A DNA stretch of 64,000 bases from JAUIAI01 sp049680625 (lineage in GTDB: Bacteria > Pseudomonadota > Gammaproteobacteria > Burkholderiales > Burkholderiaceae_E): NCBI GenBank assembly GCA_049680625.1, contig JBAUID010000221.1, positions 1 through 64,000 on the forward strand, in the 5' to 3' direction. The notes below the pieces were generated by a model. The model had not been told where the DNA came from. It did no database searches and saw only the letters and a program-made list of their open reading frames with translations. Numbering within the stretch: the first letter of the stretch is position 1; each line of letters begins with the position of its first letter. This document shows, piece after piece, positions 7,486-16,687 of the stretch. The position numbers were made by a program, and so were the translations under genes.

Positions 7486-9957
7486 TCAGCTACCAATCGC
7501 AGCGGGAGCGGACTCAAGATCAGTTTCGGATTGCGACGAAAGACTGGCCAATCGCTGCCAAGTGTCCACTACAGTATCCGGATTCAGCGAGATAGACTCG
7601 ATTTTCCTCTCCATCAGCCATTCGGCCAGATCCGGATGGTCCGACGGCCCCTGACCACAAATGCCAACATATTTGCCAGCTGCCCGGCAGGCATTGATTG
7701 CACGTTCGAGCAGATACTTAACTGCCTCATCGCGTTCATCAAAGCCGTCAGCCACCAACCCGGAATCGCGATCAAGCCCGAGTGTCAATTGAGTCAGGTC
7801 GTTGGAGCCAATTGAAAAGCCGTCGAAAAATTCAAGAAATTGTTCTGCCAGCACTGCATTTGACGGCAACTCACACATCATTATGATTTTCAATGCGCCT
7901 TTGCCTCCAACCTCACCACCAGAGCCGCGCTTAAGCCCGTTCGCCGCGAGCAAGTCGATAACGCCGCTGGCCTCTTTGATCGTACGTACAAACGGGACCA
8001 TCAATTGCACATTGGTCAGACCCATAGTGTTGCGGACCTTAAGCATTGCCTCACATTCAAGGCGGAAACATTCGGCAAAATTTTCTGACAGGTAACGCGA
8101 GGCACCGCGGAAACCAAGCATTGGGTTTTCTTCTTCCGGCTCGTAGCGTGATCCGCCGATCAGCTTGCGATATTCATTCGACTTGAAATCCGACAGACGA
8201 ACAATCACCGGCTTGGGCCAAAATGCAGCCGCAATCGTGGCAACACCCTCGGCCAACCGATCGACGTAGAAAGCACGTGGTGATGCATAGCCACGAGCAA
8301 CACTTTCAACCGCTTTTTTAAGATCACCGTCAACATTGGGATAATCAAGAATTGCCAGCGGATGAATACCAATATTATTGTTGATAATAAATTCAAGACG
8401 AGCCAGGCCAACGCCATCGTTCGGTAACTGTGCGAAATCAAACGCCAGCTGCGGATTACCGACATTCATCATTATTTTTAGCGGTACCTGCGGCATGACA
8501 CCGGTTTCAACTTCGGTGATTTCAGTATCCAGCAAGCCGTCGTAAACAAACCCCGTATCACCTTGCGCACATGAGACAGTTACCAATGATTCGCTCACCA
8601 AGCGCGTAGTTGCGTCGCCACACCCGACCACGGCGGGAATACCGAGTTCGCGCGCAATAATGGCTGCATGGCAGGTGCGCCCACCGCGATTAGTGACAAT
8701 CGCAGATGCCCGCTTCATTACGGGCTCCCAGTTGGGGTCGGTCATATCTGTGACCAGGACATCCCCTGGCTGAACGACGTCCATCTGGCTGGAATCGGCA
8801 ACAACACGGACTTTGCCGGCACCGACTTTCTGACCAATTGCCCGCCCTTCAGCAAGGATTTCAGAGCTACCTTTGATCTTATATCTCTGCTGCTTAGTCG
8901 ATGTGGATTGTGACTTCACCGTTTCCGGGCGGGCTTGCAAGATATACAGGCGGCCATCCTGACCATCACGCCCCCATTCGATGTCCATCGGACGACCATA
9001 GTGTTTTTCAATTGTTTGCGCGTAAGTGGCCAGTTCGGTCACTTCGTCATCAGTGAGCGAATAGCGATTGCGACTTTCTGGTGGGGTATCAACGGTTCGA
9101 ACAGAGTGACCCACAGAGCTTTCAGGCTGGTCCGCTGCCTCGGAACCATCTGCAAATTCCATTTTGATTAACTTAGAGCCAAGCTGACGCCGAATAATCG
9201 AGTAAAAGCCCGCCTCGAGCATCGGTTTGTGCACGTAGAACTCATCGGGATTCACAGCACCTTGAACAACCGTCTCACCCAGGCCATAAGCACTGGTGAT
9301 GAAAACCACGTCTTTGAAACCGGTTTCCGTGTCGATAGTAAACATCACACCGGCCGAACCGCTGTCGCTTCGTACCATGCGCTGAATCCCTGCCGACAGC
9401 GCAACATCCGCGTGAGCAAATCCTTTGTGCACTCGATAAGAAATGGCTCGATCGTTGTACAGGGAAGCAAAGACATGGCGCACCCGTTCCAATACCTGGT
9501 CTATGCCGACTACATTCAAATAGGTTTCCTGCTGCCCGGCAAAAGAGGCATCGGGTAAGTCTTCAGCAGTTGCTGATGACCTTACAGCCACTGAAATGGC
9601 TTCCGACTGATCACCTTGCAACGCGACAAATGATGAGCGAATCCCCTCTTCCAAAGCGCCAGGCAACGGCGCCTCGATAATCCACTGCCGGATGCGTGCG
9701 CCACTGGCAGCCAATGCGTTGACATCTTCAATATTGAGCTGGCTCAGCTCAGTCGCTATCCGATTGCCAAGGTCGTTGTACTGAAGAAACTCACGAAAAG
9801 CGAATGATGTTGTCGCAAAGCCGTTGGGTACGCGTACACCGGCACTAGCCAGTTGACTGATCATCTCACCGAGCGACGCGTTCTTACCACCCACCGAATC
9901 GACATCGGTCATCCTCAACTGGTCAAAGGGCAGCACGTAGTTGTTGTTTTGATTCAT
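7486..9957 (-). CDS. ppsA: Phosphoenolpyruvate synthase
   Basis: Converts pyruvate, ATP and water to PEP, AMP and phosphate for gluconeogenesis. The 823-residue protein has the N-terminal ATP-grasp domain (SVGGKNASLGEM at 21-32, AVRSSATAEDLPDASFAGQQ at 124-143), the swivelling phosphohistidine domain with GGRTCHAAIIARELGIPAVV (His430), and the C-terminal PEP/pyruvate barrel including NDLTQLTLGLDRD and CGQGPSDHPD. Length is slightly above the usual 790-800. The regulator ppsR is divergently placed, so activity is expected to be switched by threonine phosphorylation next to the catalytic histidine; the TCH sequence (Thr428) fits that target. Confidence 0.98.
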   Translation of the reverse strand: MNQNNNYVLPFDQLRMTDVDSVGGKNASLGEMISQLASAGVRVPNGFATTSFAFREFLQYNDLGNRIATELSQLNIEDVNALAASGARIRQWIIEAPLPGALEEGIRSSFVALQGDQSEAISVAVRSSATAEDLPDASFAGQQETYLNVVGIDQVLERVRHVFASLYNDRAISYRVHKGFAHADVALSAGIQRMVRSDSGSAGVMFTIDTETGFKDVVFITSAYGLGETVVQGAVNPDEFYVHKPMLEAGFYSIIRRQLGSKLIKMEFADGSEAADQPESSVGHSVRTVDTPPESRNRYSLTDDEVTELATYAQTIEKHYGRPMDIEWGRDGQDGRLYILQARPETVKSQSTSTKQQRYKIKGSSEILAEGRAIGQKVGAGKVRVVADSSQMDVVQPGDVLVTDMTDPNWEPVMKRASAIVTNRGGRTCHAAIIARELGIPAVVGCGDATTRLVSESLVTVSCAQGDTGFVYDGLLDTEITEVETGVMPQVPLKIMMNVGNPQLAFDFAQLPNDGVGLARLEFIINNNIGIHPLAILDYPNVDGDLKKAVESVARGYASPRAFYVDRLAEGVATIAAAFWPKPVIVRLSDFKSNEYRKLIGGSRYEPEEENPMLGFRGASRYLSENFAECFRLECEAMLKVRNTMGLTNVQLMVPFVRTIKEASGVIDLLAANGLKRGSGGEVGGKGALKIIMMCELPSNAVLAEQFLEFFDGFSIGSNDLTQLTLGLDRDSGLVADGFDERDEAVKYLLERAINACRAAGKYVGICGQGPSDHPDLAEWLMERKIESISLNPDTVVDTWQRLASLSSQSETDLESAPAAIGS

Positions 9958-10210
9958 GATTCACGGTTTCCAAAGTTGTATCTGTTTGCGTCAAAGCGCT
10001 GTACAGAGCCGACCAATCCCGTCTGTCGATACGACTCAATGCAACGTTCTGCTCAAAAATCAGGACTGGTGGCCAGTTCAAAAACCACAGACCGGGGAAC
10101 AATTTTTGCCAAAGCATCCATGTCCGGCTATTTTACTGGTTTCGCAGGGGTCGCCCACGCTCGATGGGGCCAGACGGCCCATATTCGCGGGCTACTGGCA
10201 GGGAGCATCG

Positions 10211-11032
10211 ATGCCCAATAAGGCAGACGACAACTATGAGCGATCGGTATTTTTTGTATCTGATGGCACCGGCATCACGGCCGAAACCTTTGGTACCTCA
10301 CTGCTAAGCCAGTTTGATAACCTGAGTTTGCGGCATATTCGCCTGCCATTTATCGACTCCGTCGGTAAAGCAATGGCGGCGGTGCAGCGAATCAATGAAA
10401 TTGCCGGAAAAGACGGCAACCGGCCCGTGGTGTTCAGCACCCTGATCGACGAAGACATCAACGGCGTAGTGCGCAAAGCCAACTGCTTGTATCTTGAGCT
10501 TTTCCAGACATTTGTCACTAAGCTCGAGGTCGAGCTGGGCAAAGAATCCAGTCACCAGATAGGCCAGTCGCATGCTGCCTCGGACGAAAACTACGAAGAT
10601 CGGATTGCGGCCATCAATTATTCGCTCGCGCATGACGACGGGCAATCAAACGTCGACCTGGGTGAGGCAGACGTTATATTGGTTGGGGTTTCCCGCAGCG
10701 GCAAAACACCAACCAGCTTATACCTGGCATTGCAACACGGCGTTAAGGCCGCCAATTACCCGTTGATCCCGGAAGATTTTGAACGAAAACGACTACCTGA
10801 GGCCTTGTATCCGGTTCGTAGCAAACTATACGGGCTGTCAATTTCGCCAGACCGTCTCGCCGAGGTTCGTGAAGCCCGCCGTCCGGGCAGCAAGTACGCG
10901 TCACTTGCAAACTGCCGTATGGAGGTCGGCGAAGCCGAAGCGATGATGCGGCGTGAAGGCATTCAGTGGCAGTCCTCGACTAACAAATCAATTGAAGAGA
11001 TTGCCGCTAACGTTCTGCAGCTGCTGGCCTGA
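10211..11032 (+). CDS. ppsR: PEP synthase regulatory protein (bifunctional kinase/pyrophosphorylase)
   Basis: DUF299 enzyme that phosphorylates PEP synthase using ADP and reverses this using phosphate. The 273-residue protein starts MPNKADDNYERSVFFVSDGT and has the P-loop GVSRSGKTPTSLYLA at about residues 159-173 with the preceding HDDG at 141-144, which are the family's catalytic segments. The frame is open to 9956, but the ATG at 10211 has GGCAGGGAG just upstream and starts where the family starts. Divergent from its target ppsA. Its 3' end overlaps the convergent methylase gene by 26 bp. Confidence 0.95.
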   Translation: MPNKADDNYERSVFFVSDGTGITAETFGTSLLSQFDNLSLRHIRLPFIDSVGKAMAAVQRINEIAGKDGNRPVVFSTLIDEDINGVVRKANCLYLELFQTFVTKLEVELGKESSHQIGQSHAASDENYEDRIAAINYSLAHDDGQSNVDLGEADVILVGVSRSGKTPTSLYLALQHGVKAANYPLIPEDFERKRLPEALYPVRSKLYGLSISPDRLAEVREARRPGSKYASLANCRMEVGEAEAMMRREGIQWQSSTNKSIEEIAANVLQLLA

Positions 11033-11858
11033 CCTGGCGCTGGCGTCGCGCTTCAAACAAGCTGATCGCAACCGCAGCCGCCACATTCAGTGACTCGACA
11101 CCTGCGGCCTGGTCAATTGACAGACGTTCGGTAGCTGATGCCCGCAACTCGGGGCGCAAACCGGCACCTTCACTACCGAACAGCCATCCCGCCGGCTGGC
11201 GCAGATCGGCACTATATAAGTTGTGCACAGCCGGTCCGGCCGATGGCGCCAGCAGGGCTCGCAAAGCAAGCCCGGGCCCTATCCGCGACATCAGTTCCGG
11301 CGGCTCGATACTTTCAACGATGCGCAGCCCAAAATGGGCGCCCATAGCGGCTCGAAGGACTTTTGGCGCCCAGCAAAATGCAGTGCCTTTAGAAGTCACC
11401 ACATCTACGACGCCCGCAGCCGCGCAAGTTCGTAGAATTGTGCCCATATTTCCCGGATCCTGAACCCTGTCCAGATAGACAAAGTCACTTTCCAATACTG
11501 GGGGTAAACCCTGCTGGGGGGTATCAATGATGGCAATCGGCCCGTTCGATACCGCCATCTGACTGGCCAGTTTGAACAAAGCATCTGTCAGAACCATTAT
11601 TTTGCCCTGATGCCTGGCGAGCAGACTGACGATCAATGGCTCATGCAGAACGTGTGCCGGGATATAAACCGCACGCGCACCAGCGTCACGGCCCGGCCGA
11701 CTGTCGAGGTAGGCTTCGAACAATTTGCTGCCCTCGATCACACTGCGCCGCCGTTTGCGCCGTTCGCGAGACGACTGTGTCAATGCCAGCAATTGGCGAA
11801 AGCCATCATTGGCTGTTGATTCGATCTCGACAATCCGATCCGGCTCAAGTCCTGTCAT
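11007..11858 (-). CDS. SpoU/TrmH-family RNA 2'-O-methyltransferase
   Basis: A 283-residue SPOUT methylase that would add a methyl group from SAM to a ribose 2'-OH in rRNA or tRNA. All three SpoU motifs are present: motif 1 LDRVQDPGNMGTILRTCAAA, motif 2 WLFGSEGAGL and motif 3 SLNVAAAVAISLFEA. The N-terminal RRSVIEGSKLFEAYL is the L30e-like substrate-binding region. The overall form resembles the TsnR/RlmB-like class; the target nucleotide cannot be told. ATG at 11858 has GAGGG upstream. It follows rnhB closely (9-bp gap) in place of dnaE, which occupies this position in E. coli. Confidence 0.9.
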   Translation of the reverse strand: MTGLEPDRIVEIESTANDGFRQLLALTQSSRERRKRRRSVIEGSKLFEAYLDSRPGRDAGARAVYIPAHVLHEPLIVSLLARHQGKIMVLTDALFKLASQMAVSNGPIAIIDTPQQGLPPVLESDFVYLDRVQDPGNMGTILRTCAAAGVVDVVTSKGTAFCWAPKVLRAAMGAHFGLRIVESIEPPELMSRIGPGLALRALLAPSAGPAVHNLYSADLRQPAGWLFGSEGAGLRPELRASATERLSIDQAAGVESLNVAAAVAISLFEARRQRQVRPAAAER

Positions 11859-11867
11859 AGGGCCCTC

Positions 11868-12533
11868 TTACCCGCCCCGCGCGCCATTCGACATCCGCTT
11901 CAACGCGTCGGCCACTGGTCGGAAACTGCGGCGGTGCTCAGCGCACGGACCGTGCTGCGCCAGCAGGCGTCGATGTTCTGCCGTCGGGTAGCCTTTGTGA
12001 CGGTCAAAGCCAAATACCGGATACAGTTGGTGCAATGCACGCATCTGCGCATCACGCACCGTCTTGGCAAGAATCGAGGCCGCCGAGATCGATGGGTCGA
12101 GCGCATCTCCGCCGACCAGTGTCTCTACCGCAAAGGGCAGCCCTGGGGCCCGGTTCCCGTAGATGCGTGCCAGGTTCGGACTGACCGCCAGACCATGAAC
12201 AGCGCGCTGCATCGCCAACATGGTTGCGTGCAAAATATTCAATTCATCAATTTCGCCCGGTGACGCCTGGGCAACACACCAGGCCAGCGCCTTGCTGCGA
12301 ATTTCTATTGCGAGTGCATCACGCTTTTTTTCGGACAAAACCTTGGAATCTGCCAGGCCTTCGATTGGTCGGCTCGGATCAAGAATCACCGCCGCTGCGA
12401 CGACCGCTCCAACCAGCGGACCCCGGCCCGCCTCGTCGACACCACAAACTAGCCCAGATTGCGGTAGCAGATCAAAACTCGCCTGGCGCCCTGCCGAGGC
12501 GTCAGATCGAACCACTCTTTTGTCAGCTCGCAT
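11868..12533 (-). CDS. rnhB: Ribonuclease HII
   Basis: Removes ribonucleotides from DNA and RNA primers from RNA:DNA hybrids. The 221-residue protein shows the RNase HII active-site segments VCGVDEAGRGPLVGAVVAA, GLADSKVLSEKKR, and the later VGGDALDPSISAASILAKT and GFDRHKGYPTAEHR. A TTG nine bases further upstream could also serve as start; I chose the ATG at 12533. The gene overlaps the end of lpxB by 11 bases, consistent with the common lpxB-rnhB order. Confidence 0.97.
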   Translation of the reverse strand: MRADKRVVRSDASAGRQASFDLLPQSGLVCGVDEAGRGPLVGAVVAAAVILDPSRPIEGLADSKVLSEKKRDALAIEIRSKALAWCVAQASPGEIDELNILHATMLAMQRAVHGLAVSPNLARIYGNRAPGLPFAVETLVGGDALDPSISAASILAKTVRDAQMRALHQLYPVFGFDRHKGYPTAEHRRLLAQHGPCAEHRRSFRPVADALKRMSNGARGG

Positions 12534-13671
12534 GGTCAGCAATTACCTGGGCCGCTCGCGACGCACACCCAATAGCAAGCGAGGCGCGCAAATCAGCAAA
12601 CCGGGCGACAATGTGTTCACAAGCGACCGGATCATCAAGTTGTTCCAGGATAGCGCTACCTAATACCGCAGGACTCGCCGCATCTTGGACGTATTCAGGA
12701 ACCACCCAATCGTCACACAATATATTGGGCAAACCAATATATGGCAGGTAAGCCATGCGCTTCATGATCTGATAGCTAATTGCTGACATTCGGTACGCAA
12801 TTACCATCGGACGCTGCATCAAGGCGGTTTCAAGTGTCACCGTCCCGCTGGCAGAAAGCACAGTATCTGCCGCGGCCAGCACGTCACGTACCTGGCCATC
12901 TGTAACTTTCAGGTCAAGCAAATCACCAATACCTTCATGTCGGGCAATTTGTTCCAGGCGTAGTTTCAGGGCCGGCGTCGCCGCCGGCACCAGGAAACGT
13001 ACGGTCGACCGTTGCGAATGCAACCACTTGGCTACCTTAAAGAACAACCCACCCATATAGCGAATTTCTGAACCGCGAGACCCCGGCAACAAAGCAACAA
13101 CTGGCGCTTCACCGCTGACCCCGAGTTTTGACCGTGCCGTCGCCTTGTCGATCCCGCCGGGGTCAATCTCATCAGCCATTGGATGACCAACGTAAGTTGC
13201 CGCAATGCCAGCCTGGTCGTACAAGGATTTTTCGAAAGGAAAAACCAGCAGCATGTGATTCACTGAACGGGCAATCGACGCCAGGCGTTCGCGCCGCCAT
13301 GCCCATACCGACGGGCCGATAAAGTGAATCGTGGGAATACCAGCAGTTTTAAGTTTGGCCTCTAGACGAAAATTAAAATCGGGGGCATCAACACCCACAA
13401 ACACCGAAGGGTTGCGGGTGATCAACTCACGGGTCAGATCCGATCGCAACTTAAGTAAGCGCGGCAATGCGGCGAGCACCTCGGTATACCCACGAACTGA
13501 TAAATCGTCGATTGACCACAGGGCATTAAAACCTTCTGCCTGCATGGCTGGACCGCCAATGCCACAACCCGGCACTCCGCCGAGTCGTTGCTGCACCTCG
13601 CGCAAAACCGGAGCCGCGATTAAATCTCCGGAGGTTTCGCCGGCGACCCAGGCTGAGCAGGCGCTTGTCAC
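12523..13671 (-). CDS. lpxB: Lipid-A-disaccharide synthase
   Basis: GT-B glycosyltransferase that joins UDP-diacylglucosamine and lipid X into the lipid A disaccharide at the inner membrane surface. The 382-residue protein has the N-terminal WVAGETSGDLIAAPVL, FVGVDAPDFNFRLE, the HFIGPSVWAWRRERL segment and the C-terminal GTVTLETALMQRPMVIAYR. The start codon is GTG at 13671, seven bases after the lpxA stop, with only a weak ribosome site, so coupling to lpxA translation is likely. Confidence 0.97.
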   Translation of the reverse strand: MTSACSAWVAGETSGDLIAAPVLREVQQRLGGVPGCGIGGPAMQAEGFNALWSIDDLSVRGYTEVLAALPRLLKLRSDLTRELITRNPSVFVGVDAPDFNFRLEAKLKTAGIPTIHFIGPSVWAWRRERLASIARSVNHMLLVFPFEKSLYDQAGIAATYVGHPMADEIDPGGIDKATARSKLGVSGEAPVVALLPGSRGSEIRYMGGLFFKVAKWLHSQRSTVRFLVPAATPALKLRLEQIARHEGIGDLLDLKVTDGQVRDVLAAADTVLSASGTVTLETALMQRPMVIAYRMSAISYQIMKRMAYLPYIGLPNILCDDWVVPEYVQDAASPAVLGSAILEQLDDPVACEHIVARFADLRASLAIGCASRAAQVIADHAS

Positions 13672-13678
13672 TTTGAAA

Positions 13679-14497
13679 CTAGCGGACGATGCCGCGAGTC
13701 ACCTGGTCGAGAAACTCTGTGAGTAAAGCGAGATCAGCGGCCTGCTCTACCTGTCCGGAAAGTTCGCAATCGGTCTGCATCTGGAGGACTTGTTTTTTTG
13801 CCTCGGCCAGGCCGAGGCCGTTCTTGTACAAGGTTTTGTATGCCTGGCGCAGGTTTGCAATGCGATCTTTCTCAAAGCCACGACGTTTTAGCCCCTCGCT
13901 GTTAATTCCATGCGCGTTTGCGGTATCCCCAGAAGCCATCACGTATGGCGGAACGTCATGCAGAACCACAGACCCTACCCCGGTCATCGCATGGGCGCCA
14001 ATTTTGCAGAACTGGTGTACCCCGGTATATCCGCCCAGGATCACCCAGTCGCCAATCTGTACATGGCCCGCGAGATTTGTCGTGTTGGCCAGTATCGTGT
14101 GATTGCCAACAATACAATCGTGGGCAATATGGACGTAAGCCATAACCCAGTTGTGATTGCCAATCGAGGTTTCGGCACGATCCTGGACGGTGCCCCGGTT
14201 CAGGGTAACGTACTCACGAAACATATTGTCGTGGCCAATGGTCAGAGTAGTCGGTTCACCCGAATACTTTTTGTCCTGAGGCGGGCCGCCAATTCTTGAA
14301 AAGGGATGAAACGTGTTGTTTCGTCCAATGACCACGGGGCCATCGACAACACAGTGACTGCCAATTTCACAACCCGCGTCAATACTAACCGCCGGTCCGA
14401 TTACAGCATAAGGCCCAATCCGTACCGACGAGTCAATTGATGCACGTGGGTCAATCAGGGCCGTGGGATGAATGACTGGAGTTTGAACGGCGCTCAT
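13679..14497 (-). CDS. lpxA: UDP-N-acetylglucosamine acyltransferase
   Basis: First enzyme of lipid A synthesis, moving a hydroxyacyl chain from ACP to UDP-GlcNAc. 272 residues made of left-handed beta-helix hexapeptide repeats over about 1-190 and a helical C-terminal part. The catalytic histidine is in AYVHIAHDCIVGNHT (His126, aligned by eye with E. coli His125), and GGPPQDKKYSGEPT is the conserved loop. Separated from fabZ by 2 bp and from lpxB by 7 bp within one operon. Confidence 0.97.
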   Translation of the reverse strand: MSAVQTPVIHPTALIDPRASIDSSVRIGPYAVIGPAVSIDAGCEIGSHCVVDGPVVIGRNNTFHPFSRIGGPPQDKKYSGEPTTLTIGHDNMFREYVTLNRGTVQDRAETSIGNHNWVMAYVHIAHDCIVGNHTILANTTNLAGHVQIGDWVILGGYTGVHQFCKIGAHAMTGVGSVVLHDVPPYVMASGDTANAHGINSEGLKRRGFEKDRIANLRQAYKTLYKNGLGLAEAKKQVLQMQTDCELSGQVEQAADLALLTEFLDQVTRGIVR

Positions 14498-14499
14498 TA

Positions 14500-14970
14500 C
14501 TAACCGCCTTGATTTTCAGACTCATCAATTTTTCTAAGCGTGCACATCAACTCCGCCTCCGCTGAGGTTTTTCCGTCAACCGACGCAGTGCCGCTGAACT
14601 TCCAGATGCCGCGTGACACCCGGGTGGTTGTTACTTCCAGCCGCAGCTGATCACCAGGAACAACGGGGCGCTTAAAGCGCGCTTTATCGATGCCCACAAA
14701 AAAATACACCGAGTCATCGCTTGCCTTCTCACCCATCATAGAGAACGACAGAATACCCGCGGCCTGTGCCAGGGCTTCTATTTGCAACACTCCGGGCATA
14801 ACCGGCATGTGAGGAAAATGACCAACAAAATACGGTTCATTTATCGACACATTTTTTAAGGCAACAATAGTTTTGTCTTCAATGTTGATTGACTCGACAC
14901 GATCGACCAGCAGGAACGGGTAACGATGTGGCAGATGCTCGAGAATCCCTCGGATATCCATATGGGTCAT
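14500..14970 (-). CDS. fabZ: 3-hydroxyacyl-ACP dehydratase FabZ
   Basis: Dehydrates 3-hydroxyacyl-ACP in fatty acid elongation and competes with LpxA for hydroxyacyl-ACP. The 156-residue hotdog-fold protein carries LPHRYPFLLVDRV and the active-site segment VGHFPHMPVMPGVLQIEALA, giving His51 and Glu65 as the catalytic pair. Its location between lpxD and lpxA is conserved in Gammaproteobacteria and ties membrane phospholipid and lipid A supply together. Confidence 0.97.
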   Translation of the reverse strand: MTHMDIRGILEHLPHRYPFLLVDRVESINIEDKTIVALKNVSINEPYFVGHFPHMPVMPGVLQIEALAQAAGILSFSMMGEKASDDSVYFFVGIDKARFKRPVVPGDQLRLEVTTTRVSRGIWKFSGTASVDGKTSAEAELMCTLRKIDESENQGG

Positions 14971-14989
14971 TGCTGTGTTCCTGACACGA

Positions 14990-16048
14990 TTATTGATTTA
15001 GTTGCTGCGTTAACTTCTCTAACTGGCGCAGACGAGTTCTCAGATCTGGCAACCGGCGCAGTACTGCGGCAGACTTTTCCCATTGTTCATTAGTCATCAG
15101 GGGAAAAGTTCCGGAGTAAAAACCAGGCTTGTTCAGCGACCTGGTCACAAGGCTCATCGGTGACAACACCACATCGTCACACAAATGCAGATGGCCCAGA
15201 ATACCGACCCCACCGCCAATCAAACAACGTTTACCCAGACTGGCACTTCCCGCGATGCCAACGCAGGCGGCTAGCGCGCTGCCCGCACCAATTCGTACGT
15301 TATGGGCAACCTGAATCAGGTTATCAAGAATACAGTCCGCTTCAATTATCGTGTCTTCGATGGCGCCACGATCAATGCAGCAGTTGGCGCCTATCTCGAC
15401 CCGATCGCCAATGACAACAGAGCCGAGTTGTTCGATTTTCTGCCACGCCTTGCCATCGCGAGCGTAGCCAAAGCCATCGGCACCGATGACCGACCCGGCC
15501 TGAACAACGCAGTTCGCGCCAATTCGACAATCAGTGCCGATAGTGACATTGGGAAAAACCCGGGTTTGACGACCAATGCGAGTATTGTCACCGACCACAA
15601 CGCCAGGGCCAATGCTGACGTCTGAACCAAGTAGTACAGCCTGCCCAATCACTGCGCCGTGCCCAATGGTGACCCGCTCGCCAAGAATTGCCGATTTACT
15701 TACAAATGCCCCGGGGCTGATACCAGCGGCGGCGCCCGAGCCGCGAATCCGTTCCGCAAAGAAACTGCTGACCCTGGCAAACGCAAGATAAGGGTCCGCG
15801 ACAATCATCGCGACCGTCTCTGGCGGCAGCTTGTCAGCATGAGCCTCGGAAATAAGCACCGCACCAGCCCGGGTAGATGGCAGATCTTTCAAGTACCGGG
15901 CATCGGCAAAAAACGACAAGTCATTGCGCGTGGCCCCGCCCAGCGTGGCGAGTCGACGCAGCAACCGTTGCTTATGGTCTGGATCGAGCTCAATACCCAG
16001 ATAGGCAGCAATGTCGCCCAACGGGCATGGGGGGTCCAGGGAACGCAT
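14990..16048 (-). CDS. lpxD: UDP-3-O-acylglucosamine N-acyltransferase
   Basis: Third step of lipid A synthesis, N-acylating UDP-3-O-acylglucosamine from acyl-ACP. 352 residues: N-terminal uridine-binding domain (about 1-100), left-handed beta-helix (about 105-300) and C-terminal helices ending LRQLEKLTQQLNQ. The catalytic histidine lies in DNLIQVAHNVRIG. The frame also has a TTG one codon earlier; I chose the ATG at 16048, with AGG a few bases upstream. Twenty bases follow the skp stop. Confidence 0.97.
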   Translation of the reverse strand: MRSLDPPCPLGDIAAYLGIELDPDHKQRLLRRLATLGGATRNDLSFFADARYLKDLPSTRAGAVLISEAHADKLPPETVAMIVADPYLAFARVSSFFAERIRGSGAAAGISPGAFVSKSAILGERVTIGHGAVIGQAVLLGSDVSIGPGVVVGDNTRIGRQTRVFPNVTIGTDCRIGANCVVQAGSVIGADGFGYARDGKAWQKIEQLGSVVIGDRVEIGANCCIDRGAIEDTIIEADCILDNLIQVAHNVRIGAGSALAACVGIAGSASLGKRCLIGGGVGILGHLHLCDDVVLSPMSLVTRSLNKPGFYSGTFPLMTNEQWEKSAAVLRRLPDLRTRLRQLEKLTQQLNQ

Positions 16049-16068
16049 CAATACCTGCGCGCAGTCGC

Positions 16069-16581
16069 TTACTTACCAAGTGCCTTGAGAATTTTCTCAG
16101 TGATATCAATCCGTGGGCTGTTGTACACGGCTTCCTGAACAATCAGATCGTACTTTTCTTTTTCAGCGAGTTCCCTGATTGCCCGGTTCGCCTGTTCAAG
16201 CACCTGGGCAAGTTCCTCATTGCGCCGCTGGCCTACATCTTCACGGAACTGCCGCTGTTTGCGTTGAAACTCTTTTTCAAGATCAGCAAAATCGCGCTGA
16301 CGCTTGACCAGGTCTGACGAGCTGAGAACCGAACGGTCGCGCTCCAGTTTTTCGCCGTCGGCCTTCAGCCGGGTAGCCATTGACTGCAATTCTTTGTCAC
16401 GCCCTTTGAACTCGGTTTCGAGTTTCTTTTGGGCCGCCAGCGCCGGCGGTGCGTCGCGCAGAATGCGCTCGGTATTAACAAAGCCAAGCTTCATGCCCTG
16501 AGCGCGAGCGGGAGCAGCAACACATAACATCGTTGCCATCAGGGCACTGGCTAGCCCGGTCGTGAGGAGTTTGGAAATCAT
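16069..16581 (-). CDS. skp: OmpH/Skp-family periplasmic chaperone
   Basis: A 170-residue exported protein; the signal peptide is about residues 1-27 (TTGLASALMATMLCVAAPARA followed by QG). The mature part begins MKLGFVNTERILRDAP, the usual OmpH strand, then a long charged coiled coil (about 45-140) that forms the tentacles of the trimeric chaperone, and ends in a short beta-strand region. Skp holds unfolded outer-membrane proteins on the way to BamA, whose gene lies immediately upstream. Confidence 0.94.
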   Translation of the reverse strand: MISKLLTTGLASALMATMLCVAAPARAQGMKLGFVNTERILRDAPPALAAQKKLETEFKGRDKELQSMATRLKADGEKLERDRSVLSSSDLVKRQRDFADLEKEFQRKQRQFREDVGQRRNEELAQVLEQANRAIRELAEKEKYDLIVQEAVYNSPRIDITEKILKALGK

Positions 16582-16687
16582 GGTGTTCGTCCCGGAGTTG
16601 AATTAATTTATGAAAGTTTTCCGACGATTATGCCAACTTTTGAACCAAGCCATAAATTGGCCCTGTCCCGCAACCCGTATACAGTGC

